DNA of 64,000 nt from Prado023 sp963706875 (GTDB lineage Bacteria > Actinomycetota > Actinomycetes > S36-B12 > CAIYMF01): positions 124,001-188,000 of the forward strand of contig CAVPNW010000019.1 in NCBI GenBank assembly GCA_963706875.1. The letters run 5' to 3'. The notes beneath the pieces are model-generated. The model ran no database searches, had not been told where the DNA came from, and saw only the letters and a program-made list of their open reading frames with translations. A program made the translations under genes and the position numbers. Positions within the stretch are counted from its first letter, which is position 1, and each line of letters begins with the position of its first letter. Below are positions 1 through 7,465 of this stretch, in pieces.

Positions 1-761
1 TGCGGCCGGGTGGAGACCTCGACGTACAGGTCGCCCGCGGGCCCGCCACCGGGGCCGACCTCGCCCTCGCCGGACAGCTGGATCCGGGTGCCGTCATCTA
101 TGCCGGCGGGGATCTTGACCTTGAGGGTGCGCCGGGTCCGCACACGTCCCTCGGCGTTGCACTCCGGGCAGGGGTGGGTGATGACGGTCCCGTAGCCCTG
201 GCACTGGGGGCAGGGACGTGAGGTCATGACCTGGCCGAGGAAGGAGCGCTGCACCGACTGGATCTCGCCGCGGCCGCGGCACATCGAGCACTCGGTCGGC
301 TGGTGCCCGGTCGCCGCACCCGTGCCGGTGCAGGTCGGGCAGACCAGCGCGGTGTCGACCTGGATCTCCTTGACCACGCCGAACGCAGCCTCCGGAAGGT
401 CGATGGTCACCTTGATCAGGGCGTCCTGGCCACGACGGACCCGGGGCTTGGGCCCGCGGGCCTGCTGGCCGCCGAAGAACGCATCCATGATGTCGCCGAA
501 CCCGAACCCGGCGGTGCCGGGGCCGAACGGGCTGCCGCCGCCGGGGCTGCGCGGGTCGGCCCCGAGGTCGTACATCTGGCGCTTCTCCGGGTCGGAGAGC
601 ACCTCGTAGGCTGCCGTCACCTCCTTGAAGCGCTCCTGGGTGACCGGGTCGGGGTTCACGTCCGGGTGCAGCTCCCGGGCCAGGCGGCGGTACGAGCGCT
701 TGATCTCATCAGCGCTCGCGTCGCGGGCCACACCCAGGGTGGCGTAGTAGTCGTTGGCCAC
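1..761 (-). CDS. dnaJ: Chaperone protein DnaJ, N-terminal part (cut by window start)
   Basis: Hsp40 co-chaperone that stimulates DnaK ATPase and delivers unfolded clients. The first 253 codons are present; the C-terminal client-binding and dimer domain lies beyond the window. J domain at residues 1-70 with HPD at 32-34; Gly/Phe-rich linker about 74-98; then four zinc-binding CxxC repeats from C141, the last (CPECNAEG) deviating from CxxCxGxG. GTG start at 761, preceded by AGGA five bases upstream, eight bases after the hrcA stop, so the two genes form one transcript that should respond to heat through HrcA. The family is certain; being next to hrcA rather than in a dnaK operon suggests the DnaJ2-type paralogue of actinobacteria. 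Confidence 0.96.
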   Translation of the reverse strand, partial: MANDYYATLGVARDASADEIKRSYRRLARELHPDVNPDPVTQERFKEVTAAYEVLSDPEKRQMYDLGADPRSPGGGSPFGPGTAGFGFGDIMDAFFGGQQARGPKPRVRRGQDALIKVTIDLPEAAFGVVKEIQVDTALVCPTCTGTGAATGHQPTECSMCRGRGEIQSVQRSFLGQVMTSRPCPQCQGYGTVITHPCPECNAEGRVRTRRTLKVKIPAGIDDGTRIQLSGEGEVGPGGGPAGDLYVEVSTRP

Positions 762-768
762 AGGGGTC

Positions 769-1782
769 CTATTCGTTACGCAACAACTGGCCCAGGTACC
801 GGGCGACCGCCCGGACCGAGGCCATCGTGCTGGGGTAGTCCATGTGCGTGGGGCCGACGACCCCAAGTCGCGCGACGGTCCCGTGGTTCGGGCCGTAGCC
901 GGCGCTGACCACGGAGGTGCTGCTCATGCCGGCAACCAGGTTCTCGTGCCCGATCGTGACCGTGACCGCCTCCGCCCGGGTCTCACCGAGCAGTCGCAGC
1001 AGCACCATCTGCTCCTCGAGCGCCTCGAGGACGGGCTGGAGGCTGTCGAACCCGTCGACGTACCGGGCCAGGTTCGCGGTCCCGCCCATCACGATCCGCT
1101 CCTCGTGTCGCTCGACGACCGTCTCCAGCAGGGTCGCGAGAACGACCGAGACCGCGGGTCGGCTGGCCTCGTCGAAGCGCTGGGGCAGGTCGGCCACCCG
1201 GTCGGCCACGGAGGTGAACGACCCGCCTCCCACCGACTCGTTGAGCGTGCTGCGCAGCCGGGCGAGTTCGTCCTCGGACAGCGCCGCGGGCACCTCGACC
1301 ACACGCTGCTCGATCCGGCCTGTGTCGGCGATCAGGACCAGCAGGAGCCGATGCTCGCTCAAGGGCACGAGCTCGACGTGGCGGACCGCGGAGCTGGTCA
1401 GCGACGGGTACTGGACGAGGGCCACCTGCCGGGTGATCTGGGCCAGCAGGCGCACCGAGCGGCCCATCACGTCGTCGAGGTCAACGGCCCCGGCCAGGAA
1501 GTTCTCGATCGCGCGGCGCTCGGCCGGGCTCAGGGGCTTGACCTGGGAGAGCCGGTCGACGAACAGTCGGTAGCCCTTGTCGGTCGGGACCCTTCCGGCG
1601 CTGGTGTGCGGCTGGGCGATGAAGCCCTCCTCCTCCAGCACGGCCATGTCGTTGCGGATCGTGGCCGGTGAGACGCCCAGGGAGTGCCGATCGACCAGCC
1701 CTTTCGAGCCGACGGGCTCGTGGGTGCGCACGTAGTCCTCGACGATGGCACGCAGCACCGAGAGCTTGCGGTCGTCGAGCAT
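769..1782 (-). CDS. hrcA: Heat-inducible transcription repressor HrcA
   Basis: Repressor of class I heat-shock genes; binds the CIRCE inverted repeat and depends on GroEL for folding. 337 residues, normal for the family. Winged helix at about residues 5-75, with the recognition stretch around SPATIRNDMAVLEEEG, followed by the GAF-like dimerisation core. The start is the ATG at 1782, with a strong GAGGAGG eight bases upstream; an in-frame extension to 1845 would run into the CIRCE operator and is rejected. Followed eight bases later by dnaJ. Its own operator lies about 60 bases upstream, so the operon is autoregulated. Confidence 0.97.
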   Translation of the reverse strand: MLDDRKLSVLRAIVEDYVRTHEPVGSKGLVDRHSLGVSPATIRNDMAVLEEEGFIAQPHTSAGRVPTDKGYRLFVDRLSQVKPLSPAERRAIENFLAGAVDLDDVMGRSVRLLAQITRQVALVQYPSLTSSAVRHVELVPLSEHRLLLVLIADTGRIEQRVVEVPAALSEDELARLRSTLNESVGGGSFTSVADRVADLPQRFDEASRPAVSVVLATLLETVVERHEERIVMGGTANLARYVDGFDSLQPVLEALEEQMVLLRLLGETRAEAVTVTIGHENLVAGMSSTSVVSAGYGPNHGTVARLGVVGPTHMDYPSTMASVRAVARYLGQLLRNE

Positions 1783-1839
1783 GGGCACCTCCTCAAGGCG
1801 GAGCTCTGGTGCCGTCGGCACCCGAACTCGCCGCCGCAC

Positions 1840-1864
1840 TGGCACTCAAAGGGTCGGAGTGCCA
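1840..1864. promoter_or_regulatory. CIRCE operator of hrcA-dnaJ
   Basis: Perfect inverted repeat tggcactc-N9-gagtgcca, 58 bases upstream of the hrcA start. The canonical CIRCE is TTAGCACTC-N9-GAGTGCTAA; the core gcactc/gagtgc and the nine-base spacer are conserved. It is the expected HrcA binding site and sits directly downstream of a -10 hexamer on the same strand. Confidence 0.95.
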
Positions 1865-1869
1865 TTCTA
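1864..1869 (-). promoter_or_regulatory. Putative -10 element of hrcA promoter
   Basis: Read on the minus strand the hexamer is TAGAAT, abutting the CIRCE repeat so that transcription would start inside the operator, as usual for CIRCE-controlled genes. No good -35 is visible 17 bases upstream. Confidence 0.5.
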
Positions 1870-1933
1870 CGCCGGACCCCGCCGTCCGGCCCGCCTCCCG
1901 CCCGCGCCCGCGCCCGCGTCCCCACCTCACCCG

Positions 1934-2003
1934 GCAAACCCTCCGTATCGGGTCAGACCCTCCGCGTCGACGGGGAGGGTCTCGCCCCTTGCGGAGGGTT
2001 TGC
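1934..2003. repeat. 70-bp nested palindrome, family I copy 1
   Basis: Outer arms gcaaaccctccg (1934-1945) and cggagggtttgc (1992-2003) are perfect 12-bp inverted repeats. Inner arms agaccctcc (1955-1963) and ggagggtct (1974-1982) are also perfect. Outer and inner left arms resemble each other (AAACCCTCCG, AGACCCTCCG), so each unit occurs twice directly and twice inverted. It lies between the divergent hrcA and monooxygenase genes. A second 70-bp copy, 51 of 70 bases identical, is at 32761-32830. There is no T-run after either side, so it is not an obvious terminator. Confidence 0.85.
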
Positions 2004-2059
2004 ACGGGGCGGGGGTCGTCGGCGGGCGTTGGGTGGGGGCGGGCCGACAGAATCGGGGG

Positions 2060-2383
2060 ATGCTCATCGTCCATGTCCATGTGCACGTCGTGCCCGACCA
2101 GGTGCCGGGCTTCCTGACCGCGACCCGGGCGAACGCCACCGCGTCGCTCGAGGAGCCGGGCGTGCTGCGGTTCGACGTGGTCGCCGACGTCGCCGACCCG
2201 GCGCACGTCGTGCTCGTCGAGGTGTACCGCGACGATGCGGGGGCTGCCGCCCATAAGGAGACTGCGCACTATGCGACCTGGCGCGACACCGTCGCCCCGA
2301 TGATGGCAGTCCCGCGCACCTCGACGAAGTTCTCCGCAGTGTTCCCGGCCGAGGATGGCCGCTGGGCGACACCGGCCCCGTGA
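2060..2383 (+). CDS. Antibiotic biosynthesis monooxygenase-family (ABM/LsrG-like) protein
   Basis: Small 107-residue protein of the ABM ferredoxin-like fold. The stretch REPG/EEPGVLRFDV, then AHKETAHYATWRDTVAPMMAVPR, is very close to LsrG/YgiN-type proteins (phospho-AI-2 isomerase or quinol monooxygenase). The central histidines AHK and AHY, typical of this group, are present. The substrate cannot be assigned. The stop overlaps the start of the downstream iron alcohol dehydrogenase (GTGA), so the two are translationally coupled and probably act together, perhaps on a reactive carbonyl or quinone. The Shine-Dalgarno before the ATG is weak. Confidence 0.85.
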   Translation: MLIVHVHVHVVPDQVPGFLTATRANATASLEEPGVLRFDVVADVADPAHVVLVEVYRDDAGAAAHKETAHYATWRDTVAPMMAVPRTSTKFSAVFPAEDGRWATPAP

Positions 2384-3525
2384 GCACGTCCTTCGACCTG
2401 TCCCTGCCGCCACGGATCTCCTTCGGCCCGGGCCGGGTCGCCGACCTCCCCGGCATCGTCGCGGGCCTCGGTTCCCGGGTGCTGGTCATCACCGGCGGGA
2501 CCCCTGCCCGGGTGGAGCACCTGCTCGCGCCCCTGCGGGCGGGTGCCGATGCCCTGGACGTGGTCACAGTCGCCAGCGAGCCGACGGTGGACGACGCGCG
2601 GGCGGCAACGGCGAACGGACGGGCGCTGGGAGCCGACGTCGTCCTGGCGATCGGCGGCGGCAGCCCGATCGACCTGGCCAAGGCAGCCGCGATGCTCCTG
2701 TCCAACGGCGGGGACCCGATGGACTACATCGAGGTCGTCGGACGCGGGCAGCCGATCTTCCGGGCGCCGCTGCCGCTGGTTGCCGTCCCCACCACCTCGG
2801 GGACCGGCGCGGAGGTGACCGCCAACGCCGTGCTGGCCGTCCCGGAGCACGGGGTCAAGGCAAGCCTGCGCCACCCCCTGATGATCCCGAGCCACGCGAT
2901 CATCGACCCGGAGCTGACCCTCGACTGCCCGCCGGCCGTGACTGCCGCCTCCGGGATGGACGCCCTCACCCAGTGCCTGGAGCCCTACGTCTCGGCCCGT
3001 GCCAACGCGATGACCGACAGCTGGGCGCGGATGGGCATGATGGCCGCCGGCCGCAGCCTGGTCGGCGCGTACGTGGACGGCACCGACCTCGCCGCTCGCA
3101 CGGACATGTCCCTGTGCAGCCTGATGGGCGGGCTCTCGCTGGCCAACGCCAAGCTCGGCGCCGTCCACGGGTTCGCCGGCGTGATCGGGGGGATGACAGA
3201 TGCGCCGCACGGCGCGATCTGCGCCGCCCTGCTCGGGCCCGTGTGCGCGGCCAACCTGGAACGGGCCGACGACCGCCTGACGGGGCGCTTCGCCACTATC
3301 GCCGCCTGCCTGACCGGGGTTCCGGACGCCGCACCTGACGACGGGCTGCACTGGATCGAGCACACCTGCGCCCTGTTCGAGATCCCGATGCTGTCGGCCT
3401 ACGGACTGACCGCCAAGGACACGGACGAGGTGGTGAGCAAGGCCGCCCGAGCCAGCAGCATGCAGGGCAACCCGGTCGAGCTCACCCCCGAGGAACTGTC
3501 CGAGGTCTTCCGAGCTGCCCTGTAG
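2380..3525 (+). CDS. Iron-containing alcohol dehydrogenase
   Basis: 381-residue NAD(P)-dependent group III dehydrogenase. The Gly-rich nucleotide loop AIGGGSPIDLAK is at about 90-101 and the motif TTSGTGAEVT at about 138-147. Metal-ligand positions are D194, Q198, H263 and H277: three of the four classical ligands are kept, but the second, normally His (GMDALTH), is Gln (GMDALTQ), a variant seen in a subset of this family. GTG start overlaps the upstream stop (GTGA). Alcohol, lactaldehyde or another short-chain carbonyl are possible substrates. The pairing with an LsrG-like gene suggests a small detoxification or catabolic unit. Confidence 0.9.
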   Translation: MSTSFDLSLPPRISFGPGRVADLPGIVAGLGSRVLVITGGTPARVEHLLAPLRAGADALDVVTVASEPTVDDARAATANGRALGADVVLAIGGGSPIDLAKAAAMLLSNGGDPMDYIEVVGRGQPIFRAPLPLVAVPTTSGTGAEVTANAVLAVPEHGVKASLRHPLMIPSHAIIDPELTLDCPPAVTAASGMDALTQCLEPYVSARANAMTDSWARMGMMAAGRSLVGAYVDGTDLAARTDMSLCSLMGGLSLANAKLGAVHGFAGVIGGMTDAPHGAICAALLGPVCAANLERADDRLTGRFATIAACLTGVPDAAPDDGLHWIEHTCALFEIPMLSAYGLTAKDTDEVVSKAARASSMQGNPVELTPEELSEVFRAAL

Positions 3526-3533
3526 CCGCCCCG

Positions 3534-3612
3534 GGTTGCGTTGCAGTTGCGACGTTCTCGCGTCCGAGGTGCAACGTGGATCCGTGTCGGGCGAAGCGAA
3601 CGCAACGCAACC
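3534..3612. repeat. Nested palindrome between alcohol dehydrogenase and DUF3097 gene
   Basis: Outer arms ggttgcgttgc (3534-3544) and gcaacgcaacc (3602-3612) form a perfect 11-bp inverted repeat. The core GTTGC occurs three times directly (3535, 3540, 3546) and GCAAC three times inverted (3571, 3602, 3607). It begins nine bases after the alcohol dehydrogenase stop. It could act as a terminator or belong to the wider set of nested intergenic palindromes in this window. Confidence 0.7.
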
Positions 3613-3667
3613 GCCACGGCAGTCGCGGGGCGGACCCGGCGAAGCTTGGCCGGGTAGGCTCGCCGGC

Positions 3668-4516
3668 GTGCAGGATCGCTATGGTTCCGACGTCCTCGCG
3701 ACTGGGCGGCACCCGCGCGCGCCCCGGGTAGCTGACGTCGTGGGCGAGAACGATCTCGTCGTCGAGTGCGCGTCGAGCGGGTGGTGTGGCGCGATCGTCG
3801 GGTGGGAGAAGACGAGCGCCGGATGGTCGGTGGCTCTCGAGGACCGGCAAGGCAGCCGCCGGCTGTTCCCCGCCGAACAGGCCGCGTTCCTGCTCGAGGG
3901 CCGCACCGTGACCCTCACCCGACCCAGGAGCGCCGCCCCGACCCCGCCGAGTGCGCCGACGCGGACGGCCTCCGGCTCGATCGCCGCCCCGCGCAGCGCC
4001 GCCAAGGTCGCGCGCGCCTCGCGGATCTGGGTCGAGGGCACCCACGACGCCGAGCTGGTGGAGAAGGTGTGGGGCGCGGACCTGCGCGAGCTCGGGGTCG
4101 TCGTCGAGCCGATGGGCGGCATCGACGACCTCCCCATGTTGGTGTCCGACTTCGAGCCCGGCCCGCAGCGCCGGCTGGTGGTCCTCGTCGACCACCTGGT
4201 GCCCGGCACGAAGGAGACACGGATCGCCGCCGAGGTGACCCGACGGTGGGCGCCCCACGTCTGCGTGCTCGGACATCCGTACGTCGATGTCTGGCAGGCG
4301 GTCAGGCCCGCGGCAGTGGGGATCGACGAGTGGCCGACCATCCCGCGTGGTACGCCCTGGAAGACCGGCGTGTGCGCCGCACTGGGCTGGCCCGCCGACG
4401 AGCCCGCGGCCTGGCGACGCATCCTCGGATCGGTGCGGACCTACGCCGACCTCGACCCGGCGCTCCTGGCACGGGTGGAGCAGGCCATCGACCTCGTGAC
4501 GGAACCCCAGGCGTGA
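3668..4516 (+). CDS. DUF3097 family protein
   Basis: 282-residue protein of the actinobacterial DUF3097 family, function unknown. The N-terminus DRYGSDVLA matches the usual start of the family, which selects the GTG at 3668 over an upstream ATG at 3536. Other conserved parts: SGWCGAIVGWE around 37-47 and, from about 122, WVEGTHDAELVEKVWGADLR plus a DHLVPGTKE segment, an arrangement resembling Toprim-like nuclease or primase folds (inference from the acidic and Gly pattern). The gene commonly sits near hrcA and hemW in actinobacteria, as here. A soluble cytoplasmic location is expected. Confidence 0.88.
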   Translation: MQDRYGSDVLATGRHPRAPRVADVVGENDLVVECASSGWCGAIVGWEKTSAGWSVALEDRQGSRRLFPAEQAAFLLEGRTVTLTRPRSAAPTPPSAPTRTASGSIAAPRSAAKVARASRIWVEGTHDAELVEKVWGADLRELGVVVEPMGGIDDLPMLVSDFEPGPQRRLVVLVDHLVPGTKETRIAAEVTRRWAPHVCVLGHPYVDVWQAVRPAAVGIDEWPTIPRGTPWKTGVCAALGWPADEPAAWRRILGSVRTYADLDPALLARVEQAIDLVTEPQA

Positions 4517-4684
4517 GTCAGGGCACCATCGGTCGCCCGGAGACGAACCGGGTGGATGCCCGGCCCGTCGGTCGGCGGGCCGCCAGCAGATGGGTGGGTG
4601 AATTGTGGGCATATCTCGCGCATTCGTGGGCCGTCTGGGTCTAGCCTGCGACTCGGAACACCCTGTAGCAAAGGAGCGTCCAGG

Positions 4685-5356
4685 ATGACCCAGCCCCCCG
4701 TCGACCCGGCTGAGGAGCCCCTCGGTGGAGCATTGACCCCGCCGCCGGAGGAGATGCCCGAGCCCGAACCGCCCACGTTCGAGGCACCCGCCCCGCCCGA
4801 AGCGCCCCCCGAGTTCGAGGCACCGCCTGCAGCGGCACCGCCGGCCTCCCAACCGCCGCCACCAGCTGCCGAGCCTCCGCCCGCCTACCAGCCCCCGCCG
4901 CCTCCAGCCGGGAGCTACCCACCCCCGCCCCCGCCGCCCCCGCCGGTAGCAGGGCCGGGGGCCTACCCGCCACCACCCCCGCCGGGTGCCTACCCGTCAC
5001 CGCCACCCGCCCCGGGTGGGACTCCGATGGCGCCCCCGATCGGCTCCTACCCCCCGGCGTTCCCGCCCGGCCCAGGGGGCATGTACGGCGCTGCCGCGGG
5101 TCTGAAGCCCCACCGGGCGACGCTCGTGCTCGGCCTGGGCATCGTGGGCCTTCTGTGCTGCGGTCCGCTGGGGATCGTTGCCTACATCTTCGGCAAGAAC
5201 GACCTCGCGGAGATGGACTCGGGGGTGATGGATCCCTCTGGCCGCGGGACGACCAACGTCGGGCGGATCCTCGGGATCGTCGCCATCGCGTTCCTGGTCC
5301 TCCAGTTGGTCTACCTGCTCTTCGCGCTGACCACAGGCGCTCTCACAAGCGGCTGA
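4685..5356 (+). CDS. Proline-rich DUF4190 membrane protein
   Basis: 223 residues. The first about 140 are a low-complexity Pro/Ala/Glu/Tyr tract (repeats such as PPPPPAGSYPPPPP), predicted cytoplasmic and disordered. The C-terminal 80 residues hold two hydrophobic helices separated by a short polar loop (GKNDLAEMDSGVMDPSGRGTTNVGRILG), the DUF4190 layout. ATG at 4685 has AAGGAG eight bases upstream; a TAGCCT hexamer at 4642-4647 could be the -10. Role unknown; such proteins often carry long Pro-rich tails that may bind partners. Transcription should end at the hairpin 5368-5423. Confidence 0.82.
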   Translation: MTQPPVDPAEEPLGGALTPPPEEMPEPEPPTFEAPAPPEAPPEFEAPPAAAPPASQPPPPAAEPPPAYQPPPPPAGSYPPPPPPPPPVAGPGAYPPPPPPGAYPSPPPAPGGTPMAPPIGSYPPAFPPGPGGMYGAAAGLKPHRATLVLGLGIVGLLCCGPLGIVAYIFGKNDLAEMDSGVMDPSGRGTTNVGRILGIVAIAFLVLQLVYLLFALTTGALTSG

Positions 5357-5367
5357 GACCGCCCACG

Positions 5368-5423
5368 ACGAAGGGCCGGCGCCGGGGTGCGACCAGGTCA
5401 GTCCCCCCGCCCCGGCCCTTCGT
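5368..5423. terminator. Bidirectional terminator-like hairpin between DUF4190 gene and hemW
   Basis: Perfect 12-bp arms acgaagggccgg (5368-5379) and ccggcccttcgt (5412-5423) between two convergent genes. There is no strong U-tract, as is common in high-GC genomes. Confidence 0.65.
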
Positions 5424-5507
5424 GTGCGGGGGACAGCAGCTGCTGGCGTCCCTCGGCGCACCGCCGGCTCCCGGAGCCCACCGGGTACACCCGAGGCCCC
5501 CGATCGG

Positions 5508-6719
5508 TCAGGGAACCAACCGGCGCACGACGGCATCGGCCAGCAGCCGCCCCGACCGGGTCAGCCGGAACCGCCCCGCGACCACCTCGCCCAGGCCGTC
5601 GGACACGAGGACATCAACCTCTGCCTGTTGCCCCGCCGTGAGATCGGCCACCGGAAGTCCCTCGGCCATCCGGACCCGGAGCAGGATCTCCTCCACTGCC
5701 CGCGTGTCGTCGTCCAGAACCTCGCGCCCCACGGCCGGGGACTGCCCCGCGCGCAGCCGCTCGACGTAGGCCGCCGGGTGCTTGACGTTCCACCAGCGGG
5801 TTCCGGCCACGTGGCTGTGCGCCCCCGGCCCGACCCCCCACCAGTCGTCGCCGCGCCAATAGGCGACGTTGTGGCGACACTCCTGCCCCGGGAGCGCCCA
5901 GTTCGAGAGCTCGTACCAGGGCAGCCCAGCAGCCGACAACTCCTCATCAGCGAGGTCGTACATGTCGGCCATGAGGTCGTCGTCGGGCGCCTCGATGGAC
6001 CCACGGCGGACCGCCGCGGCCAGGCGGGTCCCCGGCTCGACGATCAGGGCGTAGGCCGATATGTGCCCGACCTGGGCGGACAGAGCCGCGTCCACCGTCG
6101 ACTGCCAGTCGGCCAGGGACTCCCCCGGAGTGCCGTAGATCAGGTCGAGGCTGATCCGCTCGAAGCCCGCGGCTCGGGCGTCGGCGACCGCCCGCAGCGC
6201 GCCACCCGGGGTGTGCGTGCGATCCAGGACCTCCAGCACGTGCGGCACCGCGCTCTGCATCCCGAAGGAGATCCGGGTGAAGCCCACCTCGCGCAACCGG
6301 GCCAGCGACGCTGGGTCGACCGAGTCAGGGTTGGCCTCGAGCGTCACCTCGGCTCCGGGCGCGAGGCCGAACTCGGCGTCGATCCGGTTCAGGACCGAGC
6401 CCAGGGCCTCCGGGGCCAGCAGAGTCGGGGTGCCCCCGCCGACGAACACGGTGCGCACCGGCACATCACGATCGCCCAGCACCCGACGGGCGAGGACCAC
6501 CTCCTCGGCCAGGTGCTCGGCGAACGTGGTCCGATCGATACCGGCCGACCCAGCCAGCTCGGGGGCGGTGTAGGTGTTGAAGTCGCAGTAGCCGCACCGT
6601 GAGGCGCAGAACGGCACGTGAACGTAGAAGCTGAAGTCCCGGTCGCCCCACGCGCCGGCCGACTCCTCGGGCAGGGATCCGTCGAGGGGTGGGACCTCAC
6701 CGGTCGGCTGGCTGGGCAT
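5508..6719 (-). CDS. hemW: Radical SAM heme chaperone HemW (coproporphyrinogen III oxidase-like)
   Basis: 403-residue radical SAM protein of the HemN/HemW family. The 4Fe-4S cluster motif is C38xxxC42xxC45 (CASRCGYC). The downstream GGGTPTLL and the EANPD segment of the SAM barrel are intact, as is the C-terminal HemN domain. HemW binds heme and inserts it into cytochromes rather than oxidising coproporphyrinogen; the short form lacking the HemN N-terminal extension supports HemW. Start ATG at 6719. Position near hrcA-dnaJ is conserved in many Gram-positives. Confidence 0.93.
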   Translation of the reverse strand: MPSQPTGEVPPLDGSLPEESAGAWGDRDFSFYVHVPFCASRCGYCDFNTYTAPELAGSAGIDRTTFAEHLAEEVVLARRVLGDRDVPVRTVFVGGGTPTLLAPEALGSVLNRIDAEFGLAPGAEVTLEANPDSVDPASLARLREVGFTRISFGMQSAVPHVLEVLDRTHTPGGALRAVADARAAGFERISLDLIYGTPGESLADWQSTVDAALSAQVGHISAYALIVEPGTRLAAAVRRGSIEAPDDDLMADMYDLADEELSAAGLPWYELSNWALPGQECRHNVAYWRGDDWWGVGPGAHSHVAGTRWWNVKHPAAYVERLRAGQSPAVGREVLDDDTRAVEEILLRVRMAEGLPVADLTAGQQAEVDVLVSDGLGEVVAGRFRLTRSGRLLADAVVRRLVP

Positions 6720-6792
6720 GACCGTGATTGTCCCGCATGTGACCCGGGCACCGGCCCACACGGGTTAGCGTTGACCCATGGGGAGGTCGGGG

Positions 6793-7449
6793 ATGACGAG
6801 GACGGTGCTGGCGATGTGCGCCGGCGTCCTCGTGCTGGGGGGGTGCGCCCAGGCGCAGCCCCAGGCCCGTCCCACGATCGGGTCCCCGTCGCCCACCCCC
6901 ACGCAGACCACCGCGGCGTTCGACCGGTCCGCCCAGCTGGCCAAGGAATGGGACCTCACGGGCGCGCCGCTGCCCGCCGACTGGCCCGACATGCCCCTGC
7001 CGAGGGGCGCCGAGGTGGTCACCGCCTATGCGATCGGCTCACCGCCACGGCGCACCTGGACCGCGACCTTCACGACCGACAGCGGAACCGCCCTGGACAT
7101 GGCCGGACCGGTCGTCGCGGCACTTCGGGAGCGCGAGTACGTCCCGATCGCCGAGTACGTGGGGGCCGCCGAGACCAATACGGGCCTCTACAGCTTCGCC
7201 GCACCGGCCTTCGCTGTCTACGTGGTCCTTGGCGAGGACGACGGCCAGCCGAACGTCGTCCTGACCGTCCGCGGCTCGACCGCGTCCGCCGGGACCGATG
7301 AGCTCAGCGTTCGACCCCCGACGGCTACTGGGGCACCGGCCAACGGGCAGTCGGCCACGCCGACGCCCACCGCGGGCGGCACCGAGAGCCCCGCGTCGGG
7401 GAAGGCCGGGACGACGACCCCCTCGGACAGCGCATCACCGGGCGGATAG
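6793..7449 (+). CDS. Putative secreted lipoprotein
   Basis: 218 residues, no recognised domain. The N-terminus MTRTVLAMCAGVLVLGGC is a lipoprotein signal peptide with lipobox LGGC, lipidation at C18. After a Thr/Pro-rich linker there is a mixed alpha/beta region (to about residue 170) and a Gly/Thr/Pro/Ser-rich tail. The ATG at 6793 is preferred over the one at 6778 because GGGAGG lies at the right distance before it. Probably anchored to the outer face of the membrane. It stands alone between hemW (divergent) and an acyl-CoA ligase (convergent); function unknown. Confidence 0.75.
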   Translation: MTRTVLAMCAGVLVLGGCAQAQPQARPTIGSPSPTPTQTTAAFDRSAQLAKEWDLTGAPLPADWPDMPLPRGAEVVTAYAIGSPPRRTWTATFTTDSGTALDMAGPVVAALREREYVPIAEYVGAAETNTGLYSFAAPAFAVYVVLGEDDGQPNVVLTVRGSTASAGTDELSVRPPTATGAPANGQSATPTPTAGGTESPASGKAGTTTPSDSASPGG

Positions 7450-7465
7450 CGCCCCGGGCCCCCGT

